DNA of 64,000 nucleotides from Ilex aquifolium. Lineage: Eukaryota; Streptophyta; Magnoliopsida; Aquifoliales; Aquifoliaceae. This document shows, piece after piece, positions 23,524 through 32,801 of this stretch. The notes under the pieces are model-generated. The model did not search any database. It was given only the letters and a program-made list of their open reading frames with translations, and was not told the DNA's origin. The position numbers were made by a program, and so were the translations under genes. How positions within the stretch are numbered: the first letter of the stretch is position 1; every line of letters begins with the position of its first letter. The DNA lies in assembly GCA_951799425.1 (NCBI GenBank), contig OX637391.1, forward strand, positions 54,349,069 to 54,413,068, written 5' to 3'.

Positions 23524-24164
23524 CCTTGGTTTCTTGCTAAACAAACTCAATAAAATCTGCTTTTTTTTCTCTTTCCCCCATTTTCCACCACTCTCTCGCT
23601 AACCAAACGGAGCCTTAAGGTTAAATCCCGTGTATAAAATCTTGGGGGCCACGGGTACTAAATTTGTTCACATTTCGAGCTTGAATTTCTCATATTTAGA
23701 GGCTGAATCACTAAATTTTCGTGAAACACACTTTTATAGCCCTTGAAATCTTGTTTCCAATACCACAAAAATCAGGTCAATCCGATATCGGAGTCAAAAG
23801 TTATGACCAAAATACTAAAAACGTGTCAAATCCTTATCTTCTAGGATATTTTCACAATCCAACTTTAAATGAGTTTTCTTCTAACTTGGACTCTTATAAG
23901 GATTAAATTGCTGATTTATCTTCAAATCTTCCTATCTCAATATGGATTCTTCAATCATTATCAATTATAATTCTTCCTCTAGTGATTGCTTCACTTGTTT
24001 TATCCATTATTATTTTAAATCAATCTATTTACTTGCAAAATAAACCAAATAACTAAAAAAAATATCAAACTAGAAAATCAAAGAATTTAACACATTTAAT
24101 CACAAATAATATGCAACTAACCAACCATTAAATATAATAAAATAGCACTTTTGATGGTTAATCA

Positions 24165-26170
24165 TGGGGTGCCTATATGTATCTATCTACAACATAGAAC
24201 TATGAAAGATAACCCTCTTGGACGTCAAGTGCTTTCTATGTTTGCTATGCTTTCTTTTGGATAAATGCTTGGTGGCTTCATGGATTCCATTTAAGTATGA
24301 AATTGAGTTATTTACATGGTGATGGATTTAATTTTAGGCATTTGGATCTGTGTTGACAGTGGATGCACCTCTTGACTAGAGAACTGGTGAAAAAGTTGGG
24401 TTGTTCATGCATCCAAAAAATTCACTTGAACCATTTTTAACTGTAAAATTGTCACAATTTAAAGAATCCATGAAAATCTATGTTTTATTAGTATAGATTG
24501 ATATTAATATCCATTGATAAGCCAAACAATAAGATGCATAATTGTTATATGTTTTTATCCATGCTTAATGTATATGGATCCTTCACGCCAATATGCTAAT
24601 TGTTTTTGTTCTTTAGAAAAAGTGCATTTCATTCTGTCTAGAGGAAATTGCTTTGGTGGATCCGATTGATTAAGTCGTTGTGTCTGTTGATACCCACCTG
24701 CTCGAGTACGGGTAAGCACTCACCTTTTGATTGTGTCGTTGCATGCTTTTTGGTAGAGCCCCACCCCATTTTTTTCCCTCTAAAACTCTTCGCTCCACTT
24801 ATTTTAGCACTTCTAATCAGAATTGGCTGAACTAATTGGGAACGACAAATCAAAAGGTCGTTCATTAGCCATACTAGTAAAGCACAGGAAAAAGATGGAT
24901 TGGTTTCAACCTTGTTTTTAGTTGTAAGGCTTGCTTTTGACTTATGTGGCGCTTAGGCTTAGCTCATCAAACAAGTGAGCCAAAAGTGGAGGGGTAATAT
25001 TGTATTATCTTATGATAGGAGCACACCTGCTTTTAGTTTGTAGTTTCACTCTTGCTTTTGTCTTGCCTTCTATTAGTAAATGGCGTGTTCTCATCTTTTG
25101 AAAGAAAGATGTACAGTGGCTCGCAAATCTTGATTATTTTTATTGCATGATTGTGGATTTGATGCTCATTTTTAATTGCAAAGTTCAATTATTAACTCAA
25201 GTAGTTGGACATTTTAAACCAGAGGCTTGAAATATTTTTTCTTTTCATTGTGAATTTTTTTCTTAATGCATGAATTGTCAACTTTTTGTTTTTGTGTTAC
25301 AATGCCTCTAGGGACGAGTGTGACTTTTTTTTTTTTTTTTTTCTATTCTAGACTTTATTTGTAAATAATTTCGATAAATAACTTCGGTTGAATTTCTGTC
25401 CTGTGCATAGTGTTTCACTTGAGTTTTGAGTTTGAATTTTACAAGAAGTAGATGTTTTGTTTTGAAAAGTGCTTAATTAGAGCTTTTAATTTTCTAGAAC
25501 TATAATATGGCTAGATTGCGATTGAGTTGGTTTTCCATTATGTTGTTCATTGTGATGGTTATCTGTTTGTTTGAATTATGATGAATTGATGATTGTGAAC
25601 TATGAATTTTAGTTCTTTGGTTAGACTTGCATGTATGTACATGTGAGTGTGACCTTTGATATTATGATATATAAATGTTATTTTGGTTTAAATTATGTAG
25701 TGACTAAATTATGGTGTTGTCTTTGACTTAGGTTGGGTAATTTTTTCTTGAGATTGGTTATGTAATGGTTTGTGTTGGGGAATGAAATATACAATGAGAT
25801 ATATAAGCATTGTAGACATGTTAAGATTAGACTCCTATCTTTAGAGAAAACTTTGCCAAAATTTTTTGAAAAAAAGGTCGAGGGCTCGATTGATCAATTT
25901 CCTTAATTAAAATAAATAAATAAAATTATTTCAAATTGACGGATTTTTTTAGTTGACAAAGTGCCTTTTAGACACGAGTTATTACTCGTTGCATTTATGC
26001 ACTAGAATATCAATATTGTTATGCACTCATTTTGGCACGATTGCATTTATGCACCATAATTTTCTTTATCATTATCCTTTGTCGTTCTCTGTCGAAAGCA
26101 AGCTAGCATTGGTCAGTTAAGTACTAAATCACTTGGATCTTCTTGCAGTTTGTCATTTTCGCAACCCAAA
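24165..26170 (+). repeat. p32/MAM33 downstream region continued, copy 2a
   Basis: Aligns with 48790-51433 and with 61700-64000. Noncoding, T-rich; no conserved ORF. Near 25965-25995 it contains a Helitron-like 3' end (GTGCCTTTTAGACACGAG then TTATTACTCG). Homology with 51433 ends at CGCAACCCAAA (about 26170), after which 2a continues with TTGTGTTAAAA while the other copy jumps to the GMPase fragment. Confidence 0.75.
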
Positions 26171-26630
26171 TTGTGTTAAAAAAAAACCCAGCCACTATGA
26201 GTCATTTATTTTGATTACTAATGACATTTTGTAGTAGGTATCTTTATATGTCAAACTTTTTTCAATTTCGATTGAATCTGATTAATGGTTTCTACACAAC
26301 CAATGCCAACTCGATAAATTGAGAATTTTAAATTAACCAGAATTAATAAGATTTAAAATGAGAGGAATCAAATGGCAAATCCGCATCGTTAGCTTGGAAG
26401 GCTAGCGTTTATAGTCGACGTCGATTCATCATTTTCAATGTCTCATTCAAAACCGAACATGACACTTTGGTTTCATAAATCCAACTCTCTAAGTCTTTGG
26501 CATGTGGTGTTGGGCAATTGAGCTCTTCACGATGAGATGAAGGAAAGAGATGCAAAAAAAGGAAATCATTTCACCTAGCACTATTTATAAAATCTAACAT
26601 ATTATCAATTAGTGTCAATCTTTACTATCA

Positions 26631-26883
26631 AGTGGGGTGGTCCAGTGGGGTACTAGTCGAAGACCTCATCTTGAGGTTGAAGATTCGAGTCTTGGAGTCT
26701 ACATTGAGGTCGGTGGTTGACCGCAATGCTAGTCTATTTAAATTCGTTCTTAAGAGGAGTAATAAGCGCGGCGGTCAGGGATCTCAAGATCTCACCAGTG
26801 AAGACCTAACAGGATGGTCTTTGGAGCTCTTCTTTGCCCCCACCCCTTTAAAAATAAAAACATAAGGGAAAAATAAAAATCAC
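26631..26883 (+). mobile_element. tRNA-derived SINE
   Basis: An internal RNA polymerase III promoter is visible: A box TGGTCCAGTGG at 26638-26648 and B box GATTCGAGTC at 26682-26691. The body ends in an A-rich tail (TTTAAAAATAAAAACATAA...). TGTCAATCTTT occurs on both sides (26613-26623 and 26884-26894) as the core of a longer, slightly diverged target duplication. The 77-aa ORF over it is not a gene. Confidence 0.85.
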
Positions 26884-26894
26884 TGTCAATCTTT

Positions 26895-27520
26895 CTTTAT
26901 CATTTTCTACACAAAAAGATTGATTATTATAATGAAGTCTTAACAAATTATTATTATAATGACCTACGATGAAGCCCAAAAAAAAAAAAAAACATTATCC
27001 AAAGAGGGATACAAAAGAGAATAATACAACTACAATGAGAGATACAGAAAGAGATCAAGAATCGAGAGGGTTTAGCTTCTACCAGCTAGCTCCCTGATAT
27101 CTTATTTGGGAGTATCAAGAGTGGCCAACTAGATTACGTTTGATTGATTTTTTTTTAATTATTGTATTCGTAGTCTACTTTTTTTTGTAATAATATTTTG
27201 GGATGTAAATTTAGTGGGATCCATTAATGAGGCATCATAATTTTTTTTTAACCCAAGGCATCATAAATTTAGTAATGGAAGGTTAATATGAACCGAAATG
27301 TACAGATGATTGATCCATGTGACAGATTGATGAAGAACACCGTAATTTATGGGCCACAGTCCATGTGATTCAGACTACCATACATGTGATGTGCAATCCG
27401 GATGGGACCTACTAGTGCCCATGCTCCTCTGCTTTTCTTAGGCCCCGCTAGCATCTTTAGAGAATTCTTATTCTAGGCAGTTTCAGACTGACCTGGGCCC
27501 ATCGTATTTAAAATTTCCTA
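26895..27520. other. Gene-free stretch
   Basis: AT-rich intergenic DNA. No ORF, RNA gene or repeat that I can support. Confidence 0.5.
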
Positions 27521-27645
27521 CCTCTCAGTGCTCACACCATCCTCTCGGTGTTTCCACGACATACTTGTACTTGTCTCAAAGATCATTTTCTGCCTTTCAT
27601 TCTTTCTGATTGACCGTTACAATTTATCGGCAAAAATTTGCCTTT
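27521..27645 (+). repeat. Stray copy of the NLR leader / 5'UTR
   Basis: The sequence around CTCTCAGTGCTCACACC...ACTTGTACTTGTCTCAAAGATCA...TTTCTGCCTTTCATTCTTTC closely resembles 31680-31760, and more distantly the true leader of the CNL gene at 32500-32640. It is followed by the satellite array instead of a gene. Confidence 0.6.
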
Positions 27646-27689
27646 CATTAATTTTAAGACAAAATACGCGAACCAAAGTGGGTACCCAC

Positions 27690-28442
27690 ATAAAAAAATA
27701 GAAAAATTATATGTAATGAAAACTTAAAGAGTAGGCACCTTACTTTCCGAAAAAGAAAAAAGAAAAAAGAAAAAAAATAGGCAGCTTCCAATCATTTAAA
27801 GCTTGGCTGAGAGTCCCATACACCAACATAAAAAATAAATAAAAAAAATTACATGTAATGAAGACTTACAGAGGAGACACTTTACTTTTAGAAAAAGAAA
27901 AAGTAGGCGCCTTCCTTACGCCCACATAAACAAAATAAAAAATTATATATAATGAAAATTTAAAGAGTAGGCACCTTATAATCCTTTACAGCTTAACTAA
28001 GAGTCCCATACACCCACAATAAAAAAAAATAAAAATTGAAAACTTACATGTAATGAAAACTTAAAGAGTAGGCACTTTACTTTCCAAAAATAAAAAGAAA
28101 AAGTAGCTACCTTCCAATTGTTTAGAGTTTGGCGAGAATCCCTTACACACCCACTTAAAAAAATAAAAAAAAATTATGTGTAATGAAAACTTAAAGAATA
28201 GACACCTTACATTTTGGAAAAAAAAAAAAAGAGAAAAAGTGGACAACTTCCAATTGTTCAGAGCTTGGCTAAGAGTTTCTTACACCCACACAAAAAAAAA
28301 AAAAAAATTAAAAACTTAAAGAGTAGGCACCTTAAAAAGAAAAAGAAAAACAAAAAATACGCACCTTACTCGCCAAAAGAAAAAGTAGGCAGCTTCTTGT
28401 TTAGAGCTTGGTCCAGGTCCCTTACACACCCATTTAAAAAAA
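27690..28442. repeat. Degenerate tandem array, left part
   Basis: Units of about 100-130 bp built from ATGTAATGAAAACTTAAAGAG, TAGGCACCTTACTTTCC, an A/G-rich run, CCTTCCAATC, GAGCTTGGC.GAGAGTCCC and TACACACCCAC. Units start near 27730, 27870, 27970, 28068, 28200 and 28323. They are strongly diverged, with variable poly-A runs. No coding potential. Confidence 0.85.
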
Positions 28443-28451
28443 TAAAAAAAT

Positions 28452-29416
28452 AGGAAATTTGGAGGCCGGTCCCCCTATATGGACTTGTTTGGACTTAAGT
28501 CCGTCAAGGAAACTTATTTGTTATGAAGTCCGTTTTTTGTCAATTTTACCATACTATCCCTTCCCTTTAGAAGTGAAATAAAACTAAAAATTAAAAACTC
28601 CTAAATCTTAGGAGTTTGACTAACATTAAAATATTTTCTCTCTCATATCTATCTATATCCATATATAGGTTAAGAGTTTGACTAACATTAAAATTTTGCC
28701 TCTCTCTTATCTATCTATATCCATATATAGGTTAGGTGCATATATATATATATATATATATAGTAACATTAAAAATAAAAAATAGTAACATTAAAAATAA
28801 AAAATAGTAACATTCAAATACAAAAAAAGTTATGATTTGGATACAAAAAATAATATATTTAAACACAAAAAAAATAGTAACATTTAAACATAAAAAAAAA
28901 AATTGAAACATTCAATATTAATATTTTTAAAAAATAACAACAGTAACATGTTCAACAAAAATTGTAACATACTTAACAATAATTATTTCTCTCAAATTCA
29001 AACACAAAAAATAGTACTATTCAAAAACAAAAAATAGTAATATTCAAAAAGAAAACAAATAGTAACATTGAATATTAATATTTAGTAAAATGCTCAACAA
29101 AAATAGTAACATACTCAAAATAATAGGAACATGAACAGTAACATACTCAACAAAAGTAGTAACATGAACAGTAACATAATAAAAAAAATAGTAACATGAA
29201 TTTGATATATATATATATATACCACTTTCCTCATCATAGCACTACCACCATCGCACCATCGTCACCTCCCGAGCAACGTCAACCATCACGTTGTCATCAC
29301 CTCCACAACAACGCTCACCACCACACAAAAGCTTATTCAAGTTCCACTTCGATAGCTCATTTTTACTCCACACCACCGCCACCACTATATTTGCATTATC
29401 TTATAATAACCCAGCG

Positions 29417-29451
<35 letters not shown>

Positions 29452-29462
29452 TTTTGAATTTG

Positions 29463-29493
<31 letters not shown>

Positions 29494-29580
29494 AAGAGAA
29501 AGAGAGAGAGTTTTGAATTTGAATTTTAAATTTATGATGGAGATTTTATATATATATATAGAGAGAGAGCTTTGAATTTG

Positions 29581-29640
<60 letters not shown>

Positions 29641-29894
29641 TTGAATTTGAATTTTAAATTTATGATGAAGATTTTATTGGCATATTTTAATTGACCTTGA
29701 ATTAAGGGATAACAATTTCTAAAATAGGAAATTAATTTAACTTCCTTTTAAGTAAGGGTATTTTTGAGATAAAAAAAAAAGTGGACTTAAGTCATTACAT
29801 ATAATTTTAAACATGGACTTAGCCCCTTGTAAGTTTCCTTGCCGGACTCATCTCCAAATAAGTACATCTAGGGAGACTCACTTCCAATTTTCAC
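28452..29894. mobile_element. Mutator-like TIR element (1.44 kb) inserted in the tandem array
   Basis: A 9-bp direct repeat TAAAAAAAT flanks it (28443-28451 and 29895-29903). The ends are inverted repeats of about 60 bp at roughly 75 percent identity by eye: left GGAGGCCGGTCCCCCTATAT..., right inverse GGAAGTGAGTCTCCCTAGAT..., both continuing to CAAGGAAACTTA. Nine-base duplications and long TIRs point to Mutator-like elements. There is no transposase. The interior holds AAATAGTAACATT minisatellite (28760-29190), a short CCA/CAC-rich part (29220-29400) and TA and GA microsatellites (29200-29640). Confidence 0.75.
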
Positions 29895-29902
29895 TAAAAA
29901 AA

Positions 29903-31215
29903 TTATGTGTAATGAAAACTTAAAGAGTAGACACCTTACTTTTTGAAAAAAAATAAAGAAAAGAGAAAAAGTGGGCACCTTCTAATTGTTCAGAGCTTGG
30001 CCGAGAGTTCCTTACACATCCACTTAAAAAAAATAGAAAAATTATATATAATGAAAATTTAAAGAGTAGACACCTTACTTTTTGAACAAAAAAAAAAACA
30101 AAGAAAAGAGAAAAAGTGGGCACCTTCCAATCGTTCAGAGCTTGGCCGAGAGTCCCTTACACACCCACATAAAAAAATAAAAAAATTATATGTAATGAAA
30201 ATTTAAAGATTAGGCACCTTATTTTTCAAAAAAAAAAAAAAAGGTAGGCACCTTCCGATCCTTTAAGCTTGGCCGAGAGTCTCTCACACCCTCATAAAAA
30301 AAAATAGAAAAATTACATGTAATAAAAACTTATAGAGTAGGTATCTTACTATACAGGGAAAAAAGAGAGAGAGAGAGAAATAAAGGCAACTTTCAATTGT
30401 TTAAAGCTTGACAGAGAGTCTCTTGTACACCCACATAAAAAAATAGAAAAATTACAAGTAATTTAAACTTAAAGAGGAGTAACCTTACTTTCCACAAAAA
30501 AAAAAAAAAAAAAAGAGTAGGCACCTCCCAAATTTCAATCCTTTAGACACCTTCCAAATTTCAATCCTTTAGAGTTTGGTTGAGAGCCCCATACACCCAC
30601 ATGAAAAAATAGAAAAATTACATGTAATGAAAACTTAAAAGAAAAGACATCTTTCGATATTTTAGAGCTTTGTTGAGAGTCCCTTAAATTTACATAAAAA
30701 AATAAAAAAAATTCCATGTCATAAAAACTTAAAAAATATACACCTTACTTTTCAGGAAAAAAAAAGAAAAAAGTAGGCTTTTTCCAATCGTTTTGAGCTT
30801 GGCCGAGAGTCCTTGCACACCCACATAAAAAAAATTAGAAAAATTACATGTAATGAAAACTTAAATAGTAAGCACCTTACTTTAAGAAAAAAAAAAAAAG
30901 GAAAAGAAAAAGTAGGCACCTTCCAATTGATTAGAACTAGACCGAAAGTCTCTTACACACATACATAAAAAAATAACATGTAATGAAAACTTAAATAGTA
31001 GGCACCTTAATTTTCGGAAAAAAAAAAGAAAAAGTAGACACTTTCCATTCCTTTAAAGCTTGATTGAGATTCCCTTACACACCCACATAAAAAAAATAAA
31101 AAAAATACATGTAATGAAAACTTAAAAGAGTAAACATGCACCGTACTTTTCCCCAAAAAAAAAACAAGAAAAAAAAAACTAACACCTTCCAATCCCTAGA
31201 ACTTGGCTGATAGTC
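29903..31215. repeat. Degenerate tandem array, right part
   Basis: Continues the 27690-28442 array with about ten more units (TAGGCACC/TAGACACC landmarks near 29930, 30066, 30212, 30337, 30484, 30640, 30740, 30869, 31002 and 31140). It ends shortly before the second leader copy of the NLR gene. Confidence 0.85.
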
Positions 31216-32499
31216 TCCTACTGAATGCATTTTTTGAATGATTAATATTATTTGAACCTAAAAATTTGATCTAATTTGATGACATTATGATATGACTTCA
31301 TAAGAATCATTAAATCAACACTAAATTTTAATGTTTGATTGGATCTATAATAAATATAAAAATTACAGTCAATTAAATCAATAAATTATATCAATAAATA
31401 ACGTCCCAAAAACATTGCTCTTTTTGAATACTTTGTTCACTTTGAAAATTGGTGGGCCATAATGCCCAGTTTGAAAAATTGTATCCAATGTTCCATATTC
31501 CCCACTCACTTTTGTCATTGTCTTTCATGTCCCACTGAGGCACTGAGCAACTTTCTCCATTGCCCAAACATCTTGCCTTTGGACACTAACCAGCTGTCCA
31601 TCCCTTCTTTATCCAATCCGAAACTTTGACCCCACAACCTTCTAAAAATAACAAAATTATCCCCTCTTTCATCCCTTCTCAGTGCTCTCACCCTCCTCTC
31701 AGTGTTTTCCACTACCTACTTGTGCTTGTCTCAAAAATCATTTTCTGCCTTTCATTCTGATTATCGGTTGCAATTCTTCCATTCGGAGATATTAGCATTT
31801 CAATCTCATCTTCTTTTCAGAGGTATGTTTTGCTCTCTTTCGTTCAATTTTTGTTGGTAATGTCATTTGATGTTATACAGTCTTTTTATTTTGTATTAAA
31901 TCTGTTTGGGTCTCTTTTTGTTTAGTGAGAATTAGAGTTTTACTTTCAAGCCCTCACAAATGTCTTCTCCTCCTTTTCTTTTTCTAGTTGTTCTCTTTTC
32001 TTTTTCTTTTTCTTTATAAAAAGAAGAATAAAGTCATTCATTTTTGACAAAACCCTGGGTAATGTTGAGCTCGTGGAGGACAAATTTTTCCAAAGTAGAT
32101 GAATTATTGAAGAATTTACTTTTCATTTTGCACATTAATCCAACATGTAACTACTTTTCTTTTAGTGGAGCAATCAATATTAAAAATATCGTATCTGATT
32201 TTTGAAAGAATGATTGTGATCTAGACAAGACCTAATAAATAGAGAAAATATTCTTTCCATGATGCTCTAATTGAGAATATTTAGAGTGATGAATAGTTTA
32301 CGTCATCTTTTTTGTTTTTTTCTTGAGAATAATAGTTACCCAAGAACTAAATTTGATACTAAGAGGATCCGAACCAATATTTTATGACCAGTCCAGTCAT
32401 CCATGTGGTATAAAGCTGACACCCAGTACACATGAGAACTGACATTTGACTAATGCTCCTCTTCTCTTCTTCTAATTTTCTGTCTTTTGTGGGTGTAGG
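31216..32499 (+). promoter_or_regulatory. 5' flank of the CNL gene with a second leader copy
   Basis: 31216-31670 is AT-rich with nothing recognisable. 31680-31830 is a leader copy (CTCTCAGTGTTTTCCAC... to TTTTCAGAG|GTATGTTTT, a donor-like end at 31822/31823). 31830-32499 is T-rich and could be a 5'UTR intron if transcription starts in this copy. No ORF. Confidence 0.45.
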
Positions 32500-32801
32500 A
32501 GTGTTTCCTCTTTCCAGCATCCACTTGTGCCTGTGAAGTGCTTCTCTCAAAGTTCATTTGGATTCTTGGTGAAATTTCACTGGTAGAGATTTTTGTTCTC
32601 AATTCCATCTGGAGATATTAATATTTCAATCTCAGCTTCGTTGTTTTATGCATATTATTCCATAAAGAGGTACGTTTTGCAGACTCCTTCCTTTAATTTC
32701 TTCTAATATCTTTTCTTATATAATCCCTCTGGTTTTCATTATGTCTCTTTAGGTCTGTGTCTTCAAGGGAGAAAAAAAAAAGGAGAAAAAAGCATAAAAG
32801 A
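32500..32801 (+). promoter_or_regulatory. Proximal leader of the CNL gene with a short 5'UTR intron
   Basis: Shares AGATATTA.(C/T)ATTTCAATCTCA.CTTC with the leader copy upstream. CATAAAGAG|GTACGT at 32669/32670 and TCTCTTTAG ending at 32752 delimit a plausible 83-nt 5'UTR intron. The coding ATG follows at 32802. A GTG-initiated upstream extension (32757) is only the spliced leader read as protein. Confidence 0.5.

Larger units (their letters stand above)
17819..23614 (-). mobile_element. PIF/Harbinger DNA transposon, apparently complete (5.8 kb)
   Basis: Perfect 16-bp terminal inverted repeats GGCTCCGTTTGGTTAG (17819-17834, and inverted at 23599-23614). A TTA target duplication lies at 17816-17818 and 23615-23617, the TWA target typical of the superfamily. 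Inside, on the minus strand, lie a DDE transposase gene and then a Myb/SANT-like gene, the two-protein set of autonomous PIF/Harbinger elements. Both read open across their introns. The part between the transposase start and the right end holds a mitoferrin-like gene fragment and a nested MITE with a long TA microsatellite. Perfect ends and intact ORFs suggest recent insertion. Confidence 0.93.
16948..24164. mobile_element. Unclassified 1.4 kb repeat element split by a Harbinger transposon (7.2 kb nest)
   Basis: The paralogues at 48000 and 61697 read straight from CAAG(T/C)(G/A)GGGTGCCTATATG, so everything between 16947 and about 24165 here is inserted. Without the inner Harbinger (17819-23614) the outer element is about 1.4 kb, noncoding, with TTTCTCGGGAATCCGAGG and GGTCGAACCACATGG near its left end. 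I see AGTGCTA at the left edge and its inverse TAGCACT about 20 bp inside the right edge, but no clean terminal repeats or target duplication. The class stays open. Confidence 0.6.

Noticed and set aside
26632-26865. 77-aa ORF
   Set aside because: It lies wholly within the tRNA-derived SINE.
32757-32801. N-terminal extension of the CNL protein from a GTG
   Set aside because: It reads the spliced 5' leader; the ATG at 32802 gives the usual CNL start and the extension is Lys/Arg low complexity.
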